Position numbers and translations under genes: made by a program | Notes under the pieces: model-generated | Databases searched by the model: none | Told to the model about the DNA's origin: nothing | What the model saw: the letters and a program-made list of their open reading frames with translations, nothing else | Source: Allobosea lupini | Lineage (GTDB): Bacteria; Pseudomonadota; Alphaproteobacteria; Rhizobiales; Beijerinckiaceae | Length of the DNA: 64,000 nucleotides | Assembly (NCBI RefSeq): GCF_900109525.1 | Contig: NZ_FOAN01000003.1 | Location: 558,001 to 622,000, forward strand | Direction: 5' to 3' | Shown here: one piece after another, positions 9,980-17,841 of the stretch | Layout of the letters: each line of letters starts with the position of its first letter | How positions within the stretch are numbered: position 1 is the stretch's first letter

Positions 9980-10310
9980 GGTGGCCTCCCCATCCTCCGC
10001 CAGCGCGCGAAGGCTTGCCATGCACCATTCGTCAGCCTTCGTCGAAGGGGAATTTGGGGTCTGTCCGTATCGTAGAATCCCGCATCCCGCTGATCAGGGC
10101 GTCTCCCTTCGATATGGCTGGCGGTCATGGGGGTAAGACGCGCCTGGTCCTTCGCGGCTGTCACGACGACGCAAGCCTGTATCCACCCGGCCCCAGGCGG
10201 GAAAGGGCCATGCTTGGCCACCGTCAGTCGCCTCGGCACCAGGAGGTCAATGGGCTGATAGACGACGGCGCGCACGAACTCCGCGAGCGACCCACTAGCC
10301 CATACCTTCC
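9980..10310. other. 331-bp non-coding stretch upstream of the Crp/Fnr gene
   Basis: The open frames crossing this stretch show no family pattern and overlap the Crp/Fnr gene. It presumably holds the Crp/Fnr promoter. A degenerate box TTGG-N6-TCAG at 10214-10227 is the closest match to the island operator, too weak to call. I see no RNA gene or repeat in it. Confidence 0.4.
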
Positions 10311-10439
10311 CTAGGGACGAAAGTCAGGCGCACGTCCGCTGAACGTTGTGCGGCCCATGACCGCGTCCACAAGGTCCTTGGGGACGCGTTTGCGGTGGTA
10401 GTAGACCCGGGTCTTCGGATGTTTCCAAGGATTGGCCAC
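10311..10439 (-). pseudogene. Remnant of a phage-type integrase (DUF6538-like N terminus)
   Basis: The frame reads VANPWKHPKTRVYYHRKRVP, then KDLVDAVMGRTTFSG, and stops about 42 codons in. The string P-K-T-x-V-Y-Y-x-R-K-R-V-P-K-D-L-x-x-x-x-G is the start of many phage tyrosine recombinases that carry the DUF6538 arm-binding domain. The rest of the enzyme, including the catalytic R-H-R-Y residues, is absent. It lies about 80 bp from the 3' end of tRNA-Thr on the same strand, where an integrase gene would be expected beside an attachment site. I take it as the trace of a lost or decayed element. Confidence 0.6.
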
Positions 10440-10490
10440 GCAGAGTACCAAGTGTACCACTCGGTGGTCGCCAAACCCTTGCTGGTGCAG

Positions 10491-10510
10491 CCTTATTCCG
10501 CAAAATAAGG
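10491..10510 (-). terminator. Hairpin downstream of tRNA-Thr
   Basis: A perfect 7-bp stem CCTTATT / AATAAGG with a 6-base loop begins 11 bp past the tRNA 3' end. There is no T-run after it on the minus strand. It may be a weak terminator or part of an old attachment site. Confidence 0.4.
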
Positions 10511-10520
10511 GGGGTGGGGC

Positions 10521-10595
10521 TGGTGCTGCGAGAGAGGATTGAACTCTCGACCTCTCCATTACCAATGGAGTGCTCTACCACTGAGCTACCGCAGC
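10521..10595 (-). tRNA. tRNA-Thr (anticodon GGT)
   Basis: The minus strand folds as a complete tRNA: acceptor stem GCTGCGG with TCGCAGC (one G-T pair), D arm with AGCTCAGTGGTAGAGC, anticodon stem CTCCA-TTGGTAA-TGGAG with anticodon GGT, TPsiC arm GAGAG-TTCAATC-CTCTC, discriminator A and encoded CCA. It decodes ACC and ACT. The integrase remnant downstream suggests that this gene once served as an attachment site. Confidence 0.97.
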
Positions 10596-10790
10596 AGGAC
10601 CGGGGATGTGCTGGCGTTTCGGGTCGATCGAGGACCTGGAAAGCGCCGCGCCGTTCCGAAGCGGCGTCCTGATGCCACAAGCCCCGCCCCGACGCAACCT
10701 GTTCCGCACATATCCCTGCACATGAAAATGAAGGGCTGTTGAGCACTCCCTTCACACGGGAGGGGTCACAGGTCCGATCTCCGTGCGCCT

Positions 10791-11501
10791 TCAGTCCGGC
10801 AGCAGCAGGCGCGGGTCGATGCGGAAGAGCCTGCCGTCGCCGAGAAGATGGGCGCAAAAGCCCAGGCTGAACAGCGGCCGGAAGGCGATGTCCCGGACAT
10901 TGAGCCCACCGGCATAGGCGCCCATCGCCGGCATGACGCAGCGGCTCGGCGAGATCGCAAAGCAGCGCCGGCGCAGCGCCCGGCCGCGCATGCGGATCTT
11001 GGCGGCAGGGTGCAGATGCCCGGCGATCTCCGGCAGCGCACCGGCGGGGCTTGGCTCGTGCCGCAGCATGACGCCGCGGAGATCGAGCTCACCGGTTACC
11101 GTGCCGCCCATCGCCGCCGAGATCATCGGGTCGTGGTTGCCACTGATCCAGAGCCAGTCGCGGCCGGCCTGAGAGGCGCGCAAGCTCGCAAGGCAGCTTT
11201 CGTCGATCCGCGCCTCGGCGCCGCGGTCATGGAAGGAATCGCCGAGGGCGATCACGCGTGCCGGCTGGTAGCGCAGGATCGCGGCGCCGAGCAGCCGCAA
11301 TGTCGCGGCGGAATCATAGGGCGGCAGCAGCACGCCGCGCGCCGCATAGGCCGAGCCCTTCTCAAGATGCAGGTCGGCGACGACGAGCGTGCGCTCGTCC
11401 GGCAGATAGAGCGCGCCGGACAGGTCGGGCACGACAGCCAGCCGGCCGAGCATGAACGCCTCGGCTGCCACCTCTCCGGTTTCCTTCGCCGCCAGGTTCA
11501 C
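10791..11501 (-). CDS. pdeM: PdeM, ligase-associated DNA damage response endonuclease
   Basis: The 236-residue calcineurin-like phosphoesterase carries the metal-binding blocks VVADLHLEKG, ALGDSFHD, SGNHDP and AGHLHPAAK in order. The family is encoded with an Lhr-like helicase, an MBL-fold exonuclease and an ATP-dependent ligase as a DNA damage response group; all four are present here. The GTG start overlaps the helicase stop (GTGA at 11498-11501), so the two are translationally coupled. Confidence 0.92.
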   Translation of the reverse strand: MNLAAKETGEVAAEAFMLGRLAVVPDLSGALYLPDERTLVVADLHLEKGSAYAARGVLLPPYDSAATLRLLGAAILRYQPARVIALGDSFHDRGAEARIDESCLASLRASQAGRDWLWISGNHDPMISAAMGGTVTGELDLRGVMLRHEPSPAGALPEIAGHLHPAAKIRMRGRALRRRCFAISPSRCVMPAMGAYAGGLNVRDIAFRPLFSLGFCAHLLGDGRLFRIDPRLLLPD

Positions 11502-13984
11502 GCCATCGCCTCTTCGAGCATCTGCGCTTCCGCCTCCGCCAGGATCTCGTCGGCCGCTTCGCCATGGACCGCCTCGCGTCCGATCTCGAGCATGACCGAG
11601 ACCGAGAGCGGCGAGACGTGATCGAGCGGCTGATGCACGATTCGCCCGCTGATCCGTGTCAGCATCTGACCCAGGCGGCCGATGTCGAGCAAGCCCGTCG
11701 CCGCGTCGGCGCGCGCGGCGCGCAGGAGCACATGGTCGGGCTGGTGCCTGCGCAGTACGTCATAGACGAGGTCGGTCGAGATCGTCACCTGCCGCCCGCT
11801 CTTCTCCTGGCCGGGGAAACGGCGCTCGATCAGGCCGCCGATCACGGCGCAGGAGCGGAAGGTGCGCTTCATCAGCGCCGATTCGGCCAGCCATTCCTCG
11901 AGATCGTCGCCGAGCATGTCCTGCGCGAAGAGATCGTCGAGCGAAAGCGCCCCGCGCGCGATCGCCGCGCCCATGTCGCCGAGCGTCCAGACGGCGATGC
12001 CATAGTCGTTGCAGACAAACCCGAGCGGCTTCAGCCGGGCCCGCTCCAGCCGTCGCGTCAGCAGCATGCCGAGCGTCTGGTGGGCGAGGCGGCCTTCGAA
12101 CGGGTAGGCGACGAGGAAGAAGCGCCCGGCGCGCGGGAAGGTCTCGACAAGGAGCTCGCCGGGCTTGGGCAGGCGCGATTTCAGCCTTTGCGCATGCAGC
12201 CAGGACGAGACCTCGTCGGGGAGCTTCGCCCATTCCTTCGGCGTCGCCAGGATGGCGCGGACCCGCGCCGCAAGGAAGGTCGAGAGCGGGAACTTGCCGC
12301 CGGCATAGGACGGGATCTTCGGGTCGGTGCCGGCGCTGGTGCGCGAACAGACCACCTCGTTCTCGACGATGCCCTCGAAGCGCAGCACCTCGCCGGCGAA
12401 GACGAAGGTGTCGCCCGGCGTCATCGTCTCGGCGAAATACTCTTCGAGCTCGCCGAGCACGCGCCCGCCGCGGCTGAGCATTTTCTGGCCGCCGGGACGA
12501 GCCGGCCTGGAGCGGCCGAGCCGGACCTTGAGCATGGTCGACTCGACGATGGTGCCGACATTCATGCGGTATTGCTGGATCACGCGGGCGTTGCTGGCGC
12601 GATAGAGCCCGTCCTTGCTCCGCCGCAGCTTGGCGAAGCGTTCATAGCTCTTCAGCGCATAGCCGCCGGTCGCGACGAAATCGACCACCGCGTCGAAATC
12701 GGCGCGGTCGAGACCGGCATAGGGCGAAGCTGTGAGGATCTCCCGATAGAGCGCGTCGGGCTCGAAACCGTCGGAGCAGGCGACCCCCAGCACATGCTGG
12801 GCGAGCACGTCGAGCGCCCCTAACCGCGGCGGCGGCGTATCCTGCGCCGCCTCCACCACGGCATCGAGCGCGGCACGGCATTCGAGCAGTTCGAAGCGGT
12901 TCGATGGCACCAGCAGGGCCTGCGAAGGCTCGTCCATGCGGTGATTGGAGCGGCCGATGCGCTGCATCAGGCGGCTGGCGCCCTTCGGCGCGCCGACATT
13001 GACGACGAGGTCGACATCGCCCCAGTCGATGCCGAGATCGAGCGTCGCGGTGCAGACGACGGCTTTCAGCTTGCCCGCCGCCATCGCCGCCTCGACCTTG
13101 CGGCGCTGGCCGACATCGAGCGAGCCGTGATGCAATGCGATCGGCAGCGTCTCCTCGTTCACGCTCCACAGCGCCTGGAACATGAACTCGGCCTGCATGC
13201 GCGTGTTGACGAAGACCAGCGTCAGCTTGTGCGCTTGGATCGCCGCATAGATGTCGCCGACTGCATGGGCGGTGACATGGCCCGCCAGCGGCAGCCGCCG
13301 GCTCGTATGCATGATGCCGATCTGCGCTTGTGCGCCGCCCTTGACGGTGACGAGGCCGGACGGAGTGCCGGCGCCGCCCAGATAGGCTTGCAGGTCCGCC
13401 GGCTCGCGCACCGTCGCCGACAGGCCCACGGCGCTCATCTGCGGCGCCAGCATGCGCAGACGGGCGAGGTCGAGCGAGAGCAGGTCGCCGCGCTTGGAGG
13501 TGACCAGCGCATGCAACTCGTCGAGCACGACGCGGCGTAGGTTCGCGAAGAACGGCTTGGCGTCGCGGTGAGAGACCAGGAGCGCGAGCTGTTCCGGCGT
13601 CGTCAGGAGGATGTCGGGCGGGCGCTCGATCTGGCGCGCGCGCTTGGCCGGCGAGGTGTCGCCGGTACGCGTCTCGACCTTCACCGAGAGGCCCATTTCC
13701 CTGATCGGCGTCTCGAGATTGCGGGCGATGTCGACCGCGAGCGCCTTCAGCGGCGAGACATAGAGCGTGTGCAGGCCGTCGCGTTCGCCGCCGCGCTGGG
13801 TCAGTTCGACCAGCGAGGGCAGAAAACCGGCGAGCGTCTTGCCGGCGCCGGTCGGTGCGACCAGCAGCGTCGAGCGCCCGGCCCGGGCTTCCTCCAGCAG
13901 AGCGAGCTGATGCGCCCGCACGCTCCAGCCACGGCTGGCGAACCAGGCGGAGAAGGCGGGCGGGAGAGGCGAGGGCGCATCCAT
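11498..13984 (-). CDS. Ligase-associated DEXH-box (Lhr-like) DNA helicase
   Basis: The 828-residue protein has a superfamily 2 helicase core: Walker A APTGAGKT at 43-50, DELH (VVLDELHAL) near 150, SAT in VGLSATVRE, and motif VI QRIGRSNHRM. The Lhr winged-helix and C-terminal core follow to about residue 810. At about 820 residues it is the short bacterial form, not the 1500-residue Lhr. It unwinds DNA ahead of the partner nuclease and ligase. It forms an operon with pdeM. Confidence 0.94.
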   Translation of the reverse strand: MDAPSPLPPAFSAWFASRGWSVRAHQLALLEEARAGRSTLLVAPTGAGKTLAGFLPSLVELTQRGGERDGLHTLYVSPLKALAVDIARNLETPIREMGLSVKVETRTGDTSPAKRARQIERPPDILLTTPEQLALLVSHRDAKPFFANLRRVVLDELHALVTSKRGDLLSLDLARLRMLAPQMSAVGLSATVREPADLQAYLGGAGTPSGLVTVKGGAQAQIGIMHTSRRLPLAGHVTAHAVGDIYAAIQAHKLTLVFVNTRMQAEFMFQALWSVNEETLPIALHHGSLDVGQRRKVEAAMAAGKLKAVVCTATLDLGIDWGDVDLVVNVGAPKGASRLMQRIGRSNHRMDEPSQALLVPSNRFELLECRAALDAVVEAAQDTPPPRLGALDVLAQHVLGVACSDGFEPDALYREILTASPYAGLDRADFDAVVDFVATGGYALKSYERFAKLRRSKDGLYRASNARVIQQYRMNVGTIVESTMLKVRLGRSRPARPGGQKMLSRGGRVLGELEEYFAETMTPGDTFVFAGEVLRFEGIVENEVVCSRTSAGTDPKIPSYAGGKFPLSTFLAARVRAILATPKEWAKLPDEVSSWLHAQRLKSRLPKPGELLVETFPRAGRFFLVAYPFEGRLAHQTLGMLLTRRLERARLKPLGFVCNDYGIAVWTLGDMGAAIARGALSLDDLFAQDMLGDDLEEWLAESALMKRTFRSCAVIGGLIERRFPGQEKSGRQVTISTDLVYDVLRRHQPDHVLLRAARADAATGLLDIGRLGQMLTRISGRIVHQPLDHVSPLSVSVMLEIGREAVHGEAADEILAEAEAQMLEEAMA

Positions 13985-14039
13985 CGAGCGACAGAGATAG
14001 GCTCTGCCGAACGAAAAGGGAACGGTGGTCTCTCGCCTT

Positions 14040-14729
14040 TCAGACGGCCGGGTTGCCGCTTGATCCCAATACGACGACCCTGCTGCCGACCGGCACGCGC
14101 CGATAAAGATCCATGATGTCCTGGTTCAGCAGCCGGATGCAGCCGGACGAAACCATCCCCCCGATCGTCCACGGCTCGACGGTGCCGTGCAGCCGGTAGA
14201 GCGTGTCGCGACCGTCGCGATGGAGGTAGAGCGCGCGCGGGCCGAGCGGGTTGCCGGCGCCGCCTGCCAGGCCGCCCGCATAGCGGCCATAGCGCTGCGG
14301 TTCGCGGCGGATCATATCCTGCGTCGGCGTCCAGCGCGGCCATTGCGCCTTGCGCGCTATCGTCGCGGCGCCGCGGAAATTGAAGCCCTCTTCCTTGCCG
14401 ACGCCGATGCCGTAGCGGATCGCGCGTCCGCCTTCGCCGACGAGGTAGGCGTAGCGCTCGCCAGGATCGACGACCACGGTTCCAGGCCGCTCGGCCGTGC
14501 GATAGCCGACCTCCCGCCGCAGGAATTCGGGCTCGATTTCGCTGAGGTCGATGGCCGGCACCGGAAAAGGCTCGCCGTCGACGGCTGCATAGATCGAGGC
14601 ATAGTCGGCATCGAACGTGTCGAGGCGTCCGGCGGGCGATTGGCCGGAAAGTTCGGGCGCGGGTCTCGTCACGCAGCCGGACAAAAGGAATGGGCTGCCG
14701 AGCAGCAAGCGGCGTCGGTCGATGGGCAT
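14040..14729 (-). CDS. Lipoprotein L,D-transpeptidase (YkuD/ErfK family)
   Basis: A twin-arginine-like RRRLLLGSPFLLSGC start has the lipobox LSGC with Cys19, so the mature enzyme should be lipid-anchored. The catalytic motif is HGT (His181) followed by SSGCIRL with Cys197. These enzymes make 3-3 peptidoglycan crosslinks or attach proteins to peptidoglycan in the periplasm. The 229-residue length fits. It is divergent from the LysR gene at 14836, with a 106-bp gap, and separates the helicase-pdeM pair from the exonuclease-ligase pair. Confidence 0.93.
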   Translation of the reverse strand: MPIDRRRLLLGSPFLLSGCVTRPAPELSGQSPAGRLDTFDADYASIYAAVDGEPFPVPAIDLSEIEPEFLRREVGYRTAERPGTVVVDPGERYAYLVGEGGRAIRYGIGVGKEEGFNFRGAATIARKAQWPRWTPTQDMIRREPQRYGRYAGGLAGGAGNPLGPRALYLHRDGRDTLYRLHGTVEPWTIGGMVSSGCIRLLNQDIMDLYRRVPVGSRVVVLGSSGNPAV

Positions 14730-14835
14730 TTCAGGCTATCGGCTCGCGTGACGGGATCGGTGCGGCGATAGAGCAATTTGCCGCGGCAGCGTCGATCCGT
14801 TATGAGGTCATGGATATCATAACCAATGGCTATGC

Positions 14836-15765
14836 ATGGATATCGCCGCCGCCCTGAGAGCTTTCGTGCACGTCGTGGAACGTGGCTCGGTCACCGCCGC
14901 AGCGCGCGATCTGTCGGTGTCGCAACCGGCCGTCACCAAGCAGCTGCGCAATCTCGAACGGCATGTCGGAGCGCGCCTGTTGGAGCGCTCAGCCCGCATG
15001 GTCCGGCCGACCGCGCAGGGCATAACGCTCTATGAGGCCAGTCGGAGCGCCCTCGCGACAATCGATGCGGCGTTGGAAGGCGTTCGCCACGAGATGGGCG
15101 CGATCGAAGGGCTGTTGCGCGTGCATGCGCCGTCCTGCATCGGCGCCAAGCATCTCCACCCGATCGCGCTTGCCTTTCAGGAGCGCCATCCCAGCGTAAC
15201 CATCGATCTGGTTCTGGAGAATCGCGCGGTCGATCTGGTTTATGAGGGGTTCGATCTCGCGCTGCGCTACGGCCGGCCGGATGGCCAGGAGCTGATCGTC
15301 AGGCGCCTTGGCCTGGTGCGCCGCATCCTTGTCGCTTCCCCGCAGTTCCTGGCCCGATCGGGGCCGATTGGGACGCCGGCGCAACTGTCTGAGATCGATG
15401 TCGTGACTTCTGCGACGCTGCTATCGCCCCGCGATAGCCTCCCGCTGCAGCGAGGAGGAGAGAGCATCAACGTACCGGTGCGGCCGATCATGCGTGTCAA
15501 CCACGCCGACGCTGTCACCGCGACCCTGCTGTCCGGCCGGGCTGCCGGCCCCGTCCAGCATCTGCTCGTCACGGAAGAACTCGCGGCAGGAAGCCTCGTC
15601 AGAATCCTGCCGGATTACGAGGTCAAGCCGACCGAGGCCTTCTGGACCTTTCCTTCGGTGCGCTTCATGCGCCCGGTCGTGCGCGCCTTCACTGATTTCG
15701 CCATCCCGGCCCTGCGCGCCGTCGAGGGCGTCGATGCCGGGGATATGCGGTCGGAGGCGGCCTAG
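14836..15765 (+). CDS. LysR-family transcriptional regulator
   Basis: The 309-residue protein starts MDIAAALRAFVHVVERGSVT and has the standard LysR winged helix (SVTAAARDLSVSQPAVTKQLRNLE at about 18-41), then a periplasmic-binding-like effector domain to about residue 290. It resembles the CrgA/DmlR branch often found singly. The intergenic region toward the divergent L,D-transpeptidase holds the interrupted palindrome ATGA-N11-TCAT at about 14801-14819, a possible LysR site. The target is unknown; the transpeptidase is one candidate. Confidence 0.88.
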   Translation: MDIAAALRAFVHVVERGSVTAAARDLSVSQPAVTKQLRNLERHVGARLLERSARMVRPTAQGITLYEASRSALATIDAALEGVRHEMGAIEGLLRVHAPSCIGAKHLHPIALAFQERHPSVTIDLVLENRAVDLVYEGFDLALRYGRPDGQELIVRRLGLVRRILVASPQFLARSGPIGTPAQLSEIDVVTSATLLSPRDSLPLQRGGESINVPVRPIMRVNHADAVTATLLSGRAAGPVQHLLVTEELAAGSLVRILPDYEVKPTEAFWTFPSVRFMRPVVRAFTDFAIPALRAVEGVDAGDMRSEAA

Positions 15766-15786
15766 ACTGGCGCCGGCCTCGTGCCC

Positions 15787-16746
15787 TCAGTGGCGCTCGG
15801 CGATGACCAGCAGCCCCGGCACCGGCTGGCCGCGATCGATCCTCGTGCTACGTGGCTCGACCAATACGGGCCTCAGCCCGGCTTCGGCAAGCGCCTCCCT
15901 GATCCAGCTCTCGGCATGGGCGAAGCGCCGGTCCTGCCCGACGGTGATGCCCTCGCCGTCATGGCTCTGCACGGTGAAGGCGAGGAGCCCGCCTGTCTTG
16001 AGCACCCGCGCGCTCTGATGGAAGCACGGGGCGAGATCGCCGAGATAGACGAAGACGTCGGCGGCGATGACGAGATCGGCGCAGGCGTCGGGCCGGCTCG
16101 CCAGAAAGGCCGTGAGGCCGGCGGTCGCGAGCTTGTCGTAGAGCGGCCCGCCATCCTCGCGCGTCTTGGCCTGCGCCTTGGCGATCATCCGGGGCGACAG
16201 ATCGCAGCCGGCGAGGAATTCGGTTTCGGCGCGGATCGCTTCGCCCATCAACCCGGTGCCGCAGCCGAGATCGAGGACCGTCCCAAAATGAAGAGGATGG
16301 TCCGCCTGCACGCAATGCCTCGCCAGCGCCTCCTTCAGCAGCGCCGGCGCCTGATAGTGCAAGGCACCGACGAGGTGGCTGTCGAAGCGCTCGGCGTAAG
16401 CATCGAACAGTGCGCCTGAAAAATTCTCCGAGGTCGCCTGCTCGGCCGGCAGCGCGCCGATGCGGGCGAGGTCGAGCTTGGCGCCGACATGGTCGTTTGG
16501 ATCGAGGTCGAGGCATTGCCGCCAGGCGGTCGCGGCCTCCTCATTGTGCCCGAGCGCCTCCTGGGCCAGCCCGTAAAGATGCCAGGCGGCGGTGAAACCG
16601 TAGTTCTCGGCGAGCGTTTGATCGAGGATGTCGATCGCCGCCTGCGGGTCGCCATCCTTGAGCGCTGCCTCGGCCCAGGCATAGCGACGGTCGAGACGTT
16701 CATCCCCGGAACTGGCGGAGTACACGCTGCTGCCCTTTTCGATCAT
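15787..16746 (-). CDS. TPR-containing class I SAM methyltransferase
   Basis: The 319-residue protein begins with tetratricopeptide-like repeats (about residues 20-95, including AAWHLYGLAQEALGHNEEAATAWRQCLDLDPND in two parts). A Rossmann methyltransferase domain follows with motif I LDLGCGTGLMGE at 158-168, CDLSPRMI for motif II and VIAADVFVYLGDL for motif IV. The substrate is not evident; similar TPR-methyltransferases are annotated only as type 11/12 enzymes. It is divergent from the exonuclease gene with a 39-bp gap. Confidence 0.85.
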   Translation of the reverse strand: MIEKGSSVYSASSGDERLDRRYAWAEAALKDGDPQAAIDILDQTLAENYGFTAAWHLYGLAQEALGHNEEAATAWRQCLDLDPNDHVGAKLDLARIGALPAEQATSENFSGALFDAYAERFDSHLVGALHYQAPALLKEALARHCVQADHPLHFGTVLDLGCGTGLMGEAIRAETEFLAGCDLSPRMIAKAQAKTREDGGPLYDKLATAGLTAFLASRPDACADLVIAADVFVYLGDLAPCFHQSARVLKTGGLLAFTVQSHDGEGITVGQDRRFAHAESWIREALAEAGLRPVLVEPRSTRIDRGQPVPGLLVIAERH

Positions 16747-16785
16747 GCTGCGGGTTTACCGAAGGCAGATGACACTGGCCAGACG

Positions 16786-17841
16786 ATGAAGCCTTCCGAT
16801 CTGCTGACGCCGACGCCGGCCGGGCTCTATTGCCCGGCGGCCGATATCTACATCGATCCAGTCCGCCCGGTGGCGCGGGCGCTTATCACCCATGGCCATT
16901 CCGATCATGCCCGCGCCGGCCATGGCGCGGTCCTGGCGACGCGTGAGACGCTGGCGATCATGGCGCTGCGCTATGGCGAGGCTTTCACCGGCTCGCAGCA
17001 GGTGGCCGCTCCCGGCGAGACAACCCGCATCGGCGCGGTCGATTTCCGCTTCGTCCCGGCCGGCCATGTCCTCGGCTCCGCCCAGATCGTGGTCGAGCAC
17101 AAGGGCCTGCGCATCGTCGTCTCCGGCGACTACAAGCGCGAGCGCGACCCGACCTGCGCGCCCTTCGAGCCCGTCCCGTGCGACGTCTTCATTACCGAGG
17201 CGACCTTCGGCCTGCCGGTGTTTCGCCACCCGCCAGCCCATGCCGAGGCGGCTAAGCTGCTCGATTCCGTCCGGCTCTTCCCCGATCGCACCCACATCGT
17301 CGGCGCCTATTCGCTGGGCAAGGCGCAGCGCCTGATGGCGCTGATCCGCGAGGCCGGCTATGAGCGGCCGATCTTCATCCATGGCGCGGTCGAGAAGATC
17401 ACCGAGTTCTACCAGGCGCAGGGCATCCCGCTCGGCGAAATCCGCAAGGTCGAGCCGAGCGGGCGCAAGGCCGAGGGACGCAAGGCGTTCGCCGGCGAGA
17501 TCGTCATCTGCCCGCCGAGCGCGATCCAGGACCTGTGGTCGCGCCGCTTCCCCGATCCGGTCACCGCCTTCGCCTCGGGCTGGATGCGGGTCAGGGCACG
17601 AGCGCGCCAGAAAGGCGTCGAGCTGCCGCTGATCATCTCCGACCATGCCGATTGGGACGACCTTCAAGCGACGATCCGCGAGGTCCAGGCGAACGAGATC
17701 TGGATCACCCATGGCGAGGCCGAAGCGCTGGCGCATTGGTGCGGCACGGTCGGCCTCAAGGGCATGCCGCTCCATCTCGTCGGCTATGGCGACGAGGGCG
17801 AGGCCGAACCCGAGGCCAAGCCTGCGGAGGCGTCCGCATGA
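16786..17841 (+). CDS. Ligase-associated DNA damage response exonuclease (MBL fold)
   Basis: I start at the ATG at 16786 (MKPSDLLTPTPAG); the longer frame overlaps the divergent gene. The 351-residue protein has a metallo-beta-lactamase core with HGHSDH at 36-41, FVPAGHVLGSAQ, SGDYKRERDP, and a C-terminal beta-CASP part ending in SDHADWDDL and ITHGE. This is the SNM1/CPSF-like nuclease of the ligase-associated repair group. Its stop overlaps the ligase start by four bases (ATGA), so both are made together. Confidence 0.92.
   Translation: MKPSDLLTPTPAGLYCPAADIYIDPVRPVARALITHGHSDHARAGHGAVLATRETLAIMALRYGEAFTGSQQVAAPGETTRIGAVDFRFVPAGHVLGSAQIVVEHKGLRIVVSGDYKRERDPTCAPFEPVPCDVFITEATFGLPVFRHPPAHAEAAKLLDSVRLFPDRTHIVGAYSLGKAQRLMALIREAGYERPIFIHGAVEKITEFYQAQGIPLGEIRKVEPSGRKAEGRKAFAGEIVICPPSAIQDLWSRRFPDPVTAFASGWMRVRARARQKGVELPLIISDHADWDDLQATIREVQANEIWITHGEAEALAHWCGTVGLKGMPLHLVGYGDEGEAEPEAKPAEASA

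Noticed and set aside
10214-10227. A possible fifth FNR-like box upstream of the Crp/Fnr gene
   Set aside because: TTGG-N6-TCAG has mismatches in both half-sites and lacks the flanking AAA seen in the other four; it is too weak to call as an operator.
9793-10275. A 160-codon minus-strand frame upstream of and overlapping the Crp/Fnr gene
   Set aside because: It overlaps the N-terminal half of a clear gene in another frame, and the translation has no recognisable pattern.
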